NCBI GenBank assembly: GCA_963170055.1 | Contig: CAUJGJ010000087.1 | Coordinates: 392,501-456,500, forward strand | DNA: 64,000 bases | Source of the DNA: Halisarca cf. caerulea | Lineage: Eukaryota; Porifera; Demospongiae; Chondrillida; Halisarcidae | Direction of reading: 5' to 3' | Shown: piece by piece, positions 36,153 through 47,385 of the stretch | Layout: each line of letters begins with the position of its first letter | How positions within the stretch are numbered: position 1 is the first letter of the stretch | Translations under genes and position numbers: made by a program | The notes under the pieces: generated by a model | The model's database searches: none | The model's input: the letters and a program-made list of their open reading frames with translations, nothing else | What the model was told of the DNA's origin: nothing

Positions 36153-36723
36153 TTAAGGTACGTCATTGTAGATCATTATGGCGCCAACAGCGTTCAGATA
36201 TCTTACTTTGTTCAGGAGATATGCTCCGTTTACTAGCCTATACTAGCAATCAGTTAATTCGCGAACGAGTATTTTTGATGACGTCACATACCCGTAATAT
36301 GGCTGCCACAGATTTCATATTTTTTGCTGTCGTTTGGCAGTGATTCATTATACACCTGTCAACTAGGAGTCAGCAGTTAGTTTTTTGTCAAAAGGGACTA
36401 TTGCGATAAAATGCGCTTCCTTTGAGTACCCTTTTCATTGCGAACGGCAGCCTCCTCACTTCATCCGGATAACAAAATGGCGTACTTCCGTGAGATGAAA
36501 CAAGAGCCGGAACTCCAGATTGGCACATTGTAGGCAAGTTTTGCTTTCAGAGGATATTCTACTAAATTTATCCAAAAAAAAAAAAAAAAATCGAACTTTG
36601 GTCACTTAGAAGGTATTACGTATGTCCACGTAACCGTATTGTATAGGTAGCGCGAAGTAACCCCTTTTCTCAGATCCTGTCACATATTGTTTCTGTTAAT
36701 TGCACCCAAACATTGCAAAATTA

Positions 36724-36919
36724 TTGAAAGTTCCAAATAGACCACTTTATCTAGCTGCTTATGAGTAGCAGCCTAAGATTGAATTATTTTAACTTGCATA
36801 CAGTGTGTAATTTTCCTTTCCTTTGAAAGTTCCAAATAGACCACTTTATCTAGCTGCTTATGAGTAGCAGCCTAAGATTGAATTATTTTAACTTGCATAC
36901 AGTGTGTAATTTTCCTTTC
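36724..36919. repeat. recent tandem duplication (99-bp period)
   Basis: Two essentially identical copies beginning TTGAAAGTTCCAAATAGACC lie back to back, ending about 83 bp before the acceptor of transporter exon 2. Their identity indicates a very recent event or an assembly artefact. Confidence 0.9.
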
Positions 36920-37002
36920 GTCTGCATGTAAATTAATAATATTTATAATAATACTATTATTATATGCATTGGTGATCACTATAATATACCAATACGCTGC
37001 AG

Positions 37003-38118
37003 GTGTATGTTGCTGAAATAGCTCCCACAGAGGATGTTCGAGGAAGACTTGGAGTTCTTTTCCGACTTGGAATTGGATTGGGAGTTTTTGCATGTTTTGT
37101 GATTGGAAACTACATCAGCTACTGGCAGTTAGCTTTTCTTTTCCTTGGATATGCAGTAATCCAAGGTTTGTTGCCCTTTTTCATCAAAGAATCACCTTCA
37201 AGAAAACGTAACGTGATGGACAATTGTAAAGCACTCTGTTGCAAAGGCAAACATGATCATCATGAAGTATTAGCTAAAAATAAATACATCAACCAAATAT
37301 TTCTACTGTTATGTTTTATAACTATCAGTTTATTTAGCTTGCAACAATTGACTGGATTAAATGCTATTTCTTTCTATGCTGGTCCCATATTCCTTTCAGC
37401 TGGTGGTGAAAACTGGTCCATTTCTCCTGGATTAGTTGCAACAATAGCTATTGGTATTACACAGATAGTTTCTCCTATTGTTTCATTCTTTATCATTAAC
37501 AAAATGAGCCGAACACTGTTCTTCTTTTTTGGAGCACTAGGCATGATGGTTGGAAACATTGGTATTGCATCTTATTTTGCTGTTGTGAACGGTGCTTTAC
37601 CTGTTGCAGATGCAGCTGTGAATAGAACAAATGAGAGCAATAATCTATGTTTCTTTGGAATCCCGACTCCTGCCACTTCTACCCTGGGTCAGCAATACAG
37701 CCCTTTGGCCATATTGAGCATTGCTCTGTTTGTTGTATCTTTTGCTATCGGATGGGGTCCACCACTGTATGTGTATGCTGCTGAACTGTTTCCCAATGAT
37801 ACCAGAGGAGTAGGTTTAGGATTGGGCATTGCTTCCAACTGGCTAAGTGTGGCTGTTATAACTTTCTTATTTCCTTTATCAGCACAGTACATTGGTCCAT
37901 CCATGACTTTCTTTACACTTGCTTGCATTGATCTGATAGCAGCAGTATTTGTTGTCTTCGTAGCCCCTGAAACACAAAAGAAGGAAATGGGATTTCATGC
38001 TACTTGCAAGTTTAGCTTCAAACGAAATGTGAAGGAATTCAGGCAGAATCTGCAAAGATGCCTATTATGTCGCACCTGCAGACGTCGCAGCCGAGGAATG
38101 TGTTTCACATCTAATTGA
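37003..38118 (+). CDS. SLC2-like sugar transporter, copy B, exon 2
   Basis: 371 codons after acceptor CGCTGCAG, in phase 0 with exon 1. Landmarks (protein numbering): VYVAEIAPTEDVRGRLG (176-192), the family's loop 4 motif; KESPSRK (237-243), the PESPR-type motif after TM6; QQLTGLNAISFY (289-300), the TM7 QLS-like motif; GWGPPLYVYAAELFPNDTRG (425-444) around TM10; and PETQKKE (497-503) after TM12. Two sequons (NRT, NES) lie in the TM9-TM10 loop region. The C-terminal tail is unusually rich in Cys and Arg (RCLLCRTCRRRSRGMC), which could mean lipid attachment or metal binding. The family call is firm; the subfamily is not. Confidence 0.9.
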   Translation: MYVAEIAPTEDVRGRLGVLFRLGIGLGVFACFVIGNYISYWQLAFLFLGYAVIQGLLPFFIKESPSRKRNVMDNCKALCCKGKHDHHEVLAKNKYINQIFLLLCFITISLFSLQQLTGLNAISFYAGPIFLSAGGENWSISPGLVATIAIGITQIVSPIVSFFIINKMSRTLFFFFGALGMMVGNIGIASYFAVVNGALPVADAAVNRTNESNNLCFFGIPTPATSTLGQQYSPLAILSIALFVVSFAIGWGPPLYVYAAELFPNDTRGVGLGLGIASNWLSVAVITFLFPLSAQYIGPSMTFFTLACIDLIAAVFVVFVAPETQKKEMGFHATCKFSFKRNVKEFRQNLQRCLLCRTCRRRSRGMCFTSN

Positions 38119-38400
38119 ATGTTACACAATAGAACAGTTATTGTATAATGCAACTCTGTTTACATAATATGTAAGTAAATGCACATGTATAATGCATAAT
38201 ATACGTATATTATGTAATATTATAATTATCTATATGTGTATATGGATATATATATATATATATATATCCAGATGATAATATTGTTATGGCTCAATTATGG
38301 AATCTGATGTAGAACGGCATACTATGATTGATACGGAAATACATGGCCACCATACATTAGCACAAATTAGTTTTTATTATACCCAAAAGCTAATGATGTA
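38119..38400. other. 3' flank conserved with copy A
   Basis: TTGAATGTTACACAATAGAA, TATAATGCAACTCT and, further on, the ACATGGCCRCYATAC segment match 13120-13400. It probably holds the 3' UTR and marks the right side of the duplicated segment. No strong AATAAA signal was seen at a fitting distance. Confidence 0.6.
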
Positions 38401-39384
38401 GGGTGTCCATAGGTTTCATATATATAATATTATTAAGACCTTTCGGTGCAGTTTCACCTACTAGCTACTGCATGGACAAAGTATAGTTCAAGAGCTTTGT
38501 AAACCCATGTCTTCAAAGAATCTGAAAAGTTACCAAGATGCTGGTCAACAACACCAGTACCATTGTTAGATTATTTTTCTCACCTTATTTCGATTGAATT
38601 AAGCAACGTATGGATCACCAGCAAAAGTCCACAGGTCATTTCTTGTCATTGAGTTCCAGTTGTGAGGTTTTGAAACAGTACCTACATTTCTTTAGCAAGG
38701 AAAAAAATCAATTTATGTAGAAAATCATATATAATTTGTCAAATCACCCATTCGGGGCAAACTTTTTTAACACTATATGAGTTCCATGAACTTTTTTTAG
38801 AAATAACAAGTAATATTATAATAATAAGTAAGAAATTCAAAGTGCATGTCATGTAAGGCCATGTCTATAAAAGAATTGATTAAGGAAGACTATATTACAT
38901 GAAGAAGTCAACATACGAGAGTCAATGGAATGGCACTCTTCCCTCCACCGCACTCAGCTATATATCTTGTCAATGTGTTATGTTAAATATTATTATATCT
39001 ATGAATGCAACAATGTCCAATAGGGCTATAGTCCTGCAATAAATTAAAGCCACTCAACAGTGATAAATCTTGTGTTATAATTATATAATCTGCCAAACAA
39101 CCATACCACCCTAATTTCTTTGTCACTACATGCATGCATGCCTGCAGATATAGAAAAAAGTGTACTGTTGACAATATAGGTCAATTGACCTCTGTCATCT
39201 TGGGACAAGAAAAACCATAATACTAGCTTGCCCGTACAGTGAGCCCATGCACGTTTGGCTGACCATGTCTGTTCCCCATATAAAAGGTGTCAGACAAACC
39301 AGATCGATGGTGGATAAACCACAGTAGATTCTGCACAACTTGATGACAGGCAGGTTCCAAGGACAAGAGAAAGAAGTGACTATC
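38401..39384. other. no recognised gene
   Basis: AT-rich sequence without recognisable features. The minus-strand open frame at 39223-39564 belongs to the repeat region and is not conserved in its sister copy. Confidence 0.5.
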
Positions 39385-40195
39385 TTTGTTGTACGTTAAT
39401 GGAGAGCTGCGATTTACCAGCCATATTATTAAGTATTGCATGAATGTTAATATATAATACTTCATGAATACCAAGAAGCTATTGATTGACATTATATAAT
39501 TGCATGGATCAAAGAAATCTTTGAGTGCTGGGTCACCACTGTGAGCTGATTGTGGTTGCATCAAAGAATTTTAATGATTAACATTCCATGAACAAGCTAG
39601 ATATGCTGCAAACAGAGGCCTTCAAGTAGTCTGGAAGTAATAAATCTAGAAAGACATTGATCCCAGCAGCTACATTGAACAGGGGCCACATGAGCATGCC
39701 CCATCACAGTATGAAGGAAAAAGAACTTCAAGGGGAAAATGTCTTTGCGAATAAGATCTCCACATCCATGACATTTCCCTATCTAGCATCAAAATTAAAC
39801 TTAGTGTGGAGCAACCTCACACCATGCAACCATCCCAGTCTGGAGAGCATAAATTGTATAGGCTCAAATTAACTCCAGCCTACGAACAAGGTTGGACACA
39901 GCAAAACCTCCTCTGTGAAAAGATGAACAGAAAAGACAGAGAAGATAGGACTAACCCAAGTGACACACCATGTCTGCAAGGGGTCCAGGTATAAAGCGTA
40001 GGTACTGTACGTGAGTTATTGTGCTGTTATAGCATAGACTCTCTAACACCAGTGTTAAAGAGTCTATGGTTATATTTAATTTAACTGCTACAGTTTAAGT
40101 TGTAATCTTTAATTATAGGAGGTTTTCTTATTTGTCCATGCTCTCCATTCTTATTGATTACTGCAATGGTATAACCTTCATGTAGATTTTTCACA
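39385..40195. repeat. dispersed repeat R, copy 2
   Basis: Aligned copy of 3900-4570. Relative to copy 1 it has gained extra sequence between GGTACTGTACGTGAG and the final GGAGGTTTTCTTA block. That extra piece contains micro-palindrome 4. Confidence 0.75.
40026..40075. mobile_element. CATAGA micro-palindrome 4 (36 bp)
   Basis: Insert 40033-40068 has 17-bp arms (CATAGACTCTCTAACAC; one mismatch) and a 2-base loop. It is flanked by GTTATAG (40026-40032) and GTTATAT (40069-40075), a 7-bp repeat with one mismatch. The sister repeat copy at 4.4 kb has no such hairpin. Confidence 0.7.
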
Positions 40196-40285
40196 GTGAC
40201 TATCAATCATAATGACATTGTGTATAATAGTATATTATTATTATTTTTATTATTATTATTATTATTATGCTTTACAGTCACAATG

Positions 40286-40703
40286 ATCATTATGGCGATC
40301 ACTACCAAATAACATCCGATGCTGTGCGGACTTTCCGGTGTTCACTAAACTATGTGAAAATCACTTTTTAAATGAATAACTCATTGACAATGTGATTTTG
40401 TACATATCAATCAGACACTATTTTCATACTCATGCACCAATAATCTTATCTCATTACAGATTGAATTTATTCCATTCAGTAATGACTACATTTAGAATTT
40501 TTGCTCATCTATTCATTCTATTATCATTTCATCATAATGCAAACCTCGAAGTCTTTTTGTTGAATCTTTGTACACCCCCTTTGTTGTTTTTGTTTTTGCC
40601 TTTTGTCCCTTTTCTTTTTTGGGTGCCACTTACAGTAGCCTCTGGATAAAGGTTCCCCAGGTTAAATAAGAATACCCTATACCCTATACCCTATACCCTA
40701 ATG
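40286..40703 (+). repeat. retroposon-like repeat with ATACCCT heptamer tail, copy 1
   Basis: Aligns with 62869-63290 along about 415 bp. Both copies begin at the same point (ATCATTATGGCGAT) and end in CCCCAG.TTAA.NAAGAATA followed by ATACCCT repeats (four or more here). A common 5' start and a tandem heptamer tail suggest a SINE-like or fixed 3'-end retroposon moved by a CR1-like machinery. Confidence 0.7.
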
Positions 40704-42270
40704 TGACTGAAGGACAAAGCACCAACTGGTGGTGTAGCCAATTATAAAGTAAAAGTGATTAGGAAGGTGGTGTGTAATAGGATGAAACTGGGATGAAGTT
40801 AAAGGGAGATAAAGGCGCAATATATATATGTATTTTTAAGAGCTATTTTTAATGTGAGGTAATTTTATCCATGGTGAGGGTGACTGTGATGTCGATATTA
40901 TTATGTAATTCAGTATAATATTTATTGTCCTGCATTATGCATGGGTACTGGATGCTTCTCTACATGGCCAGGCTAGTAACCACCTACCCGGTTCCACAGC
41001 CAGCCATAATGAAGGAAGATATTATACCTTACAGCTGGAACACCGATGGTGCTTTATGGCTGCATGGCGGAGGGTTGGAGTATGTGGTAAGCTAAGCTCA
41101 TACTTTTGACTCACGGGCAAAGACCTAAAATATATCCCTGATGCAGCCTTGGCATCTAGTCAAGAATGATGTCATTGCCTGTGTAGCATTGCCTCCCTAC
41201 ACAGTATGTAACTGTGAACAATATTATTGTCCAGACTATATACCATCCATAAGTATTAGTATGGTGACTATGCTCATGCAACTGGGCTATTGGCCCTAGT
41301 GGTGGCAGACTAGTCGTCCATGTGCACCTATGCAAAAAGAGGGATATCCCCAACATCTTAACTATAGGGCATCCTTGACATCATTCATGGTGACCATAAC
41401 CTTATAGCTTTGGGGGATTAAATGGTAAAGTCACTAGCTATCATACATGCAGCATACACCCATTGATGCTGCCGATGGAGAAATACAAATTCCCCTTATA
41501 TATGACATAGACAGGGAACTGGGGGGCAGAGCTACAAATTTCTCACACTGGACATAGATGATTGGCAAAATGAGTGTGGCAATATAGATAGAGACAACAT
41601 GTTAGCTAAGGTACACTGCATTGGGAGTGGGGGTGGTGGTGGTGTATATAATGTAACTACCTACAAAGCAAAAGGAGTAATTCCCTGCAAGATAATAACT
41701 GATATGGCCTTTGGTCACAGGTAGGCAGATCATCAAGTCTGTGCGTTTGGGGGGGGGGGGGGGGGGGGGGTACTCTAATTTACACAGCAGATCTAGAGTT
41801 TGGTTTGGAGGGCGGGAGTTCTTTGTGTCAGTTACTGACATCCAAAGGGGGTAACTAAGGACGTTATAGCTAAGGTAACACTGGGTCAGCGCCCCACATG
41901 CAGCTCAGTTGGGTATGTAAACTGTACATACGGACGCCCTACCTGCTTTATGGCTGTTGTACTATAGCGAGATTGTGCTCAGCTGGGGTATATGCAGGAC
42001 ACTGTACACTGAATTGAGTGCAGCTGGGATGTGTGCATGCATAGTAACTGTATGAAGCACATGCATATTGTATATGACATGACATGTACCACACCACACC
42101 CACTGGCGCCATGTATTATGTCCATTAACCATGCTTAGCCTATATGGCTAAGCTACAGAATATTATTTGCTGTTTTTTGGCAGTACATAACTTGTATGTT
42201 TGCATGAGTCTATATATAGAGTGTGTAATTTGTGATTGCATGGTATAATATTGTTTGGGAGCTCAAGCTA
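40704..42270. other. no recognised gene; G22 run
   Basis: Contains a pure G22 run at 41749-41770. Open frames have no domain. Several tracts at 41000-41500 are GC-richer but unassignable. Confidence 0.5.
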
Positions 42271-42278
42271 TCTCCTGC

Positions 42279-42545
42279 TCATGCGTAGGCTTTCAAGGTA
42301 CAGCCACAGTTTCCCCTTATGCACACTATCATGCGCTTTATACTGACGTCAATGAAAGTGGTCAAACAACCCTCTTTCTTTTTTTCAACACTGGACTGAG
42401 CAACCAGCAACAGGGTGAGAACCTGGTCCTGACAACCCCGGCCTTTCCAGAAACTACCTTGCTCTTCAGCAAGAAGATGGAACTCACCAACTACCTCAGA
42501 CAACCTATTGTTCAAAATCATAGAAAACACCATATACACAACTGA
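42279..42545 (-). pseudogene. non-LTR RT fragment
   Basis: The minus strand reads VYMVFSMILNNRLSEVVGEF, LLAEEQGSFWKGRGCQDQVL and TTFIDVSIK. This is the RT segment around K.....NR......E.QGGFR.GRGC.DQ.L and motif A, in a family different from the others in the window. About 85 residues, no flanking element found. Confidence 0.7.
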
Positions 42546-42734
42546 AGTTATAGAGCACATGCACACCTCTGAATATGTCTATATAGTTTCATAGCTTCAT
42601 TCTGATGGTGAGAGCAATACTACGTAGTGTTAATTAAAGCGTTCGCATTTCCCATCGTCGCCATTGTATAAGGCTGTACAGAAGCCGCGCTTGAGGTGGA
42701 AATTAGTATCTAATTACTACAGGCCAGACTACTA

Positions 42735-42829
42735 GTCTCGCGGGCCAGACCCTTATTTTAAGGGTCTGGCCCGCGAGACTACCAGACTACCATGACACAG
42801 GTACAATGCAGGGTCTGGCGCCGCAAGAC
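42735..42829. mobile_element. TA-flanked fold-back element with perfect 23-bp hairpin
   Basis: 42733-42755 and 42759-42781 form a perfect hairpin, TAGTCTCGCGGGCCAGACCC... with a 3-base loop. A further inverted end GGGTCTGGCGCCGCAAGAC-TA follows to 42831. Its ends GTCT(C/T)GCG and TA flanks match the elements at 27786 and 58109. It stops about 70 bp upstream of the methyltransferase start codon. Confidence 0.75.
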
Positions 42830-42899
42830 TAGGACCAACTTGTTCGCGTATATTATATAGACCCGAGATCAGTTCTATCACAGATACTACCTTTCTATA

Positions 42900-43787
42900 A
42901 TGGAAAGTGAACGTATTTTGTACGAACTCAAGTCCTTACTGAAAAGGTTACCTGAACAATCTGTAGCTTATGGAGATATGGATGATGGCGATTACATAGA
43001 ACAATACACAGCCTACGCAAATATCGGAAGAGACGAACAGAAAAGTGTTAACCAATACCTCGCGAATAGGATATATCAAAGACTGGAGAAAGGATTGCGA
43101 GAACCACTAAGAGTGTGCAGTGTGGGGTGTGCGGATGGTACGATGGATAAGGTACCTCTAACTGAGGTATCGGGAAAATATCCAGACGCTGCCATTGAAT
43201 TTGTTGGCATTGAGGTCAATCCCAAATCATGTTCGATAGCAAAGAAGAATCTCTCTGGTTTGCCTTATAATGTGACCATTGTGAACAAAGATTTCATGGA
43301 GATCTCTAACGAAAGTATTGGAAAATTTGATTTGATTTTATTGTCTCATGTCCTTTACTACTTCAAAGAGCTACAACCACTCTTTGACAAATTATCTAAA
43401 ATTTGTAAGGAAGATGGACAAATAGAAGTGGTTATTGGCAGAGGAGCACCACAGTGGGCAATGGCTACCCTGTTCTTTGAGAAAGAACTGAAATTTCCTC
43501 ACCGCTTCTCTCCAGCTGTGATGAAAGAATTGGAAAGATTAGGCCTGACATATTCCTCAGTGATTTTGCCAGGACAGGCTGACCTGAGCTCTTGTGTCAA
43601 AGATAAGTTTACATCTCAAGTCAGTAAGAATATTCTTGATTTCATCTGCCAAACAAAATTAGATACATATCCACCTCAAGTGCGGCAATTGTGTATTGAG
43701 TATATTACAGCCTTATACAATGGCGACGATGGGAAATGCGAACGCTTTGATACTAGTATTGCTATCACCATCAGAATGAAGCTGTGA
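42900..43787 (+). CDS. HNMT-like class I SAM methyltransferase
   Basis: A 295-residue intronless gene. An N-terminal helical region (YIEQYTAYANIGRDEQKSVN) precedes a Rossmann-type fold: motif I VCSVGCADG (72-80), acidic residue at the end of strand 2 in FVGIEVNP (101-108, E105), and FDLILLSHVLYYF (143-155). The C-terminal part (LERLGLTYSS, LPGQADLSSC, ILDFICQT) has the same order of elements as histamine N-methyltransferase, which is 292 residues long. It should transfer a methyl group from SAM to a small amine or related molecule in the cytosol; the substrate is unknown. ATG at 42900 is the first in frame after a TATA-like TATATTATATAG at about 42849. No splice sites are needed. Confidence 0.75.
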   Translation: MESERILYELKSLLKRLPEQSVAYGDMDDGDYIEQYTAYANIGRDEQKSVNQYLANRIYQRLEKGLREPLRVCSVGCADGTMDKVPLTEVSGKYPDAAIEFVGIEVNPKSCSIAKKNLSGLPYNVTIVNKDFMEISNESIGKFDLILLSHVLYYFKELQPLFDKLSKICKEDGQIEVVIGRGAPQWAMATLFFEKELKFPHRFSPAVMKELERLGLTYSSVILPGQADLSSCVKDKFTSQVSKNILDFICQTKLDTYPPQVRQLCIEYITALYNGDDGKCERFDTSIAITIRMKL

Positions 43788-44634
43788 AACTATAGCAGCT
43801 GCAGCATTGAATTTAGTAGCTAAGTATTCACAATATTATATTATTATTTATTAAACCAAATTGAATTTGAAATTAATGTATTACTATAAGTATATTTATG
43901 AATGTATAGCACATTTTCTATAAATGTATAATATTCACGTTGACACACTTGAATATTATATGTAATATTCAAAGTATGCCAACTTTATTATATATAACAT
44001 TATAGAAAATGTTATACACTTCATTATACACTTGAATATTATAATTATATAGTATTTAAGTGTATAATATTTTATTTAATATTCAAGTTGCACACATAAA
44101 AATTGAAAAATCAAGATGCTGGCACCACGTGCTGGTGAGAAATGAAGAGACCCGACGCGTACCTTTTAAGAAATGTTTCCACTTGCATACATAGTCTGTA
44201 TGTGGGGGAGGGAGAAGGTGTTCAAAAGTATGAGAAGATTTTGTGGATTTTGAGGATGATTTAGAAGAAGAGATGTATTTCGACAACTTTGGGGATTACC
44301 AGCTGCCCCAAATATTGAACCCCACTCACAATTCGCGAACTTTGTGGGGTCAGCTGGCAGAACATCCTTCTCTCAGCCCTGCCAGAGCCGAACAGAATAG
44401 CTGCAGCGCTTGTTTCACCCACAGCCTGCAGCATCTATTCTATCGGGAACTCTGTGTCCTGGGTATTTAAACCCCACATCAGACTTCCCTTATTGCCGCA
44501 TGCATGATTTTTACTTTGATCTATTGTTGTAACTTTTGGCAATACTACATGGTGGTGTCCCCCCCCCCCTTAATATTATTTGCAATGACATAGAAATATG
44601 CCTTGCACTCAGAGTTGTAATATCATTGTCCCTA
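43788..44634. other. AT-rich inverted-repeat region and unassigned open frame
   Basis: 43900-44095 is very AT-rich, with repeated TTGAATATTATA / TATAATATTCAA and CATTTTCTATAA / TTATAGAAAATG inverted pairs, possibly one fold-back element. ATTAAA near 43850 could be the poly(A) signal of the methyltransferase. The acidic open frame at 44243-44470 (MDFEDDLEEEMYFDNFGDYQ...) is not recognised. Confidence 0.45.
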
Positions 44635-44845
44635 GCCAGGTGGTTGGACCACTAGATGATGGATTTCTGGCCAGGTGTTTAGACCACCAGACAATGATTT
44701 CCTGGCCAGGTGGTTGGACCACTAGACAATGGGTTCCTTGGCCAAGTGGTTGGACCACTAGACAATGGGTTCCTTGGCTAAGTGGTTGGACCACCAGACA
44801 ATGGGTTCCTGGCTAGGTGGTGGACCACCAAACAAATTTTAGCTA
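44635..44845. repeat. minisatellite, about 42-bp unit, five copies
   Basis: Unit: GGTTGGACCACTAGACAATG, then GGTTCCTTGGCCAAGTG, with variants. Each unit contains a short GTGGT...ACCAC dyad. Confidence 0.9.
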
Positions 44846-45713
44846 GAAGATTTACAAATAGGATATGTATAATATATGCATGCCTACACCCCATCGCTCA
44901 CATTTTATTTTATCACACATTGCATGGAATCCGATGCTCTTTACTATTATCAAAGCATTCCTTTATGCATGTTGAGCATTACTGAATTTTGATCACTGCA
45001 TAAAATATTATATGGGGCCCGGTATAGTTATTGTATAAGGACTGATATTTTTAATTGCAATGATTTCTTAATGAGATTCACTCCATCTGATCGGCCTTAT
45101 TGACAATTCTAACTTAAGTGCATACAATTTACTACATATGTGCAAAGCCTAGAACTCACAAGATGGTGGTAAATTTGAATTTATAGCTATAGGGAGGTCA
45201 ATGCTAGTCAAAGGATCTATATCAAAAGAAGGTAGCACCCAAGGTGATCCTCTGACAATGACACAAACATTCTCTACACCAATGGTACATAGCTACTGCA
45301 AATTTTGATGAGCATCTTCTGAGTAATTTGTGTCCAATTAAAGTGACCTGAAATGGACTTAGTACACCCTTTACCCGAAAATGTAATAGTATGGGTAGTT
45401 CAACTATATAATGCATCTCCACTAATATGACAGAAATAGAAAGCTTGCTATGCTATAATAATATAAATATACAATTATCTAGACTATCGCACCATGTCCA
45501 CTTCGAAACATGTATACATGGGGGCGCAAATTTGTTCAGCGCTTTGCAGCTTTAATGCAATATATTATATATTATAACCAGATCATGAGGTTACTATATG
45601 GATTAAAGCAATGCCATAAGATATATATCTCTCTCTAGAAAAACTATAATTATGAAAAAGACAGTGAAGAAAGTTATACTGGTCTATGATTTCTCAATGA
45701 GCTCTAAAACTGA
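44846..45713. other. no recognised gene
   Basis: AT-rich intergenic or 3' flank sequence. Nothing identifiable. Confidence 0.5.
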
Positions 45714-45891
45714 TTAGCAAGTCAATGTGCAACAATGAACGACATCACAGTAATACTTATTCTTGGTCAGGCAGTGATGAACATATTGATTGTTGGTTCT
45801 CCTGTGCATGTGACGGTTAGAGCTTGGTTGACAGCAGGAGGGATTATGTGAGAATCCTCCGAAATAATAACACCTCCATAAAGCAGCACAG
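45714..45891 (-). CDS. possible alternative last exon (6b) of the DOMON-CXCXC gene
   Basis: On the minus strand, after an AG at 45892-45893 (GGGGTACAGCAAG), the frame compatible with exon 5 reads SCAALWRCYYFGGFSHNPS, CCQPSSNRHMHRRTNNQYVH, HCLTKNKYYCDVVHCCTLTC and stops. It aligns with exon 6 (RCISHDHCCQPSS..RRTNN..YV.HC....YFCD..H.C...C) including cysteine spacing, although the DNA is strongly diverged. The acceptor has a poor pyrimidine tract. It is either an alternative terminal exon 4 kb downstream or a relic of a duplicated gene end. Confidence 0.45.
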
Positions 45892-46944
45892 CTTGCTGTA
45901 CCCCAGAGATGTCCTTATAAAAGAGGTTTCACTGTATTGGTAAATGGCAAGAAGAGGGTCCACAAAGGCAACTTGGTAAGGCTTCCATATATTGATTGCC
46001 ACAAGAATGAACCCAGTTTTTTTCCATACAGCCAACGATTATAATTTAACACTCCCTTTCCATAATGAAGTAGTTGTGCATAATGCTGAGCAGGTAAAGG
46101 AAAGAGGTTAGTAGAACATCTATGTAATATTATAGTTATTGGTGTCATTAATAATATAGAGCTTTCAACTATCTAGCCGGGGTTTCACGGCACTGATGTA
46201 GTATATCTAATGAACTGCCTGCTCGTGTATTTCATAGCATAACCATATAATAATATTATATTAACTGTAAGATCAAGATGCTGAAATAGATATGTCATAA
46301 CTGAGCTGGTACATGCTGAATGTTAATTCAATTTATTAAGTAGCCTATATACCTTTAATGTTCATATCTGACCCTTAAATAAGACATGTCAGATGATGAA
46401 GCACTAATTGGTTGCGTATAGTTGAAGTTCAGAATCTGTGTGACATTGCTCATTTTCTGACAACATAATTATTTCTTTGATTAACTTCTCAATCAATATG
46501 TTTCTTACTCATTGGTCCAAAATTTGCGATTATAGAATATGAAGAATAATTTTTGGTTACTTGAATTGAACTAAGCTAGTCTCACTTTGTTTTGAGGGGG
46601 CAATACATTCCCGATAGTGATCCATACATGTACTGAGCTAGAGCTAGCTAGGCCTTTAATGGCCATGCACGTATTTTGGGAACCATGTGCGACCATATTG
46701 ATTGCCCAACGGATACATATGAAAAGGATGTCTGCAAGGTCTACTTTGACAAAATCAAATTCTAAAGGGATGCTTCATTCTCTGATTTTGCTGCCTATAC
46801 AATATCTGAGATAAACTAAATTTTATGTTGTATATAATAATATAGAATTCTTTTCATACAGCCCTCGTGATACCACAGGACAGTATACTGGTTGTGCCCA
46901 TTTGTGAGTGCATCCCAGATAAACCGGGAGTCGGGACCAACCAT
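45892..46944. other. no recognised gene; TIR-like fragment
   Basis: ATGTCCTTATAAAAGAGGTT near 45910 resembles the reverse end of the 55.2-kb TIR family. Otherwise nothing identifiable. Confidence 0.4.
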
Positions 46945-47385
46945 AGGCAGACACATGTACAGCAGATGAAGGCAGGGTACGTAGGTAAACAGCCCTGGTG
47001 GGCATACTCCAACATGAGTAGGCATATGTACGGAAGACATAGGCAGGGCAGGCAAACAGCCCCGACAAGCATACTCAAGGTTTCACAGGTGTGGGCAAGT
47101 TGCTGTACTATTTTTGTTTCTTTGTGCTGCCAAGTACCCAAATCCTCTGTGGTCCTCAGTCAAAATCCTCCCTCTCAATCAGCCAATAAAGTCGTTTAGC
47201 TCCTCAGCTGATCATCTCTAGTCTACTCATGGCTTTGCTACTTATGCCGATGCCGTTGACACATCCCCAGCAGACCCATTCATGAAGACAAGATTCACCT
47301 CTGGGCATACTCATGCGCAGGCACATGTACAGCAGACACAGGCAGGGCAAGTAAACAGCCCTGACAGGCATACTTAAGGCTAGCC
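46945..47385. repeat. three related units of about 65 bp
   Basis: Units at about 46950-47010, 47015-47082 and 47317-47382 share AGGCACATGTACAGCAGACA, AGGCAGGGCA..TAAACAGCCC and GACAGGCATACTYAAGG. The first two are adjacent; the third is 235 bp away. Open frames through them are by-products. Confidence 0.7.

Noticed and set aside
40672..40703. Interstitial telomere-like repeat
   Set aside because: The heptamer ATACCCT is the tail of a repeat that has a second copy at 62.9 kb; it is not the TTAGGG hexamer.
42900..43787. Bacterial contamination as the source of the intronless methyltransferase
   Set aside because: Flanking DNA, codon use and repeats match the rest of the window, so at most it would be an old transfer.
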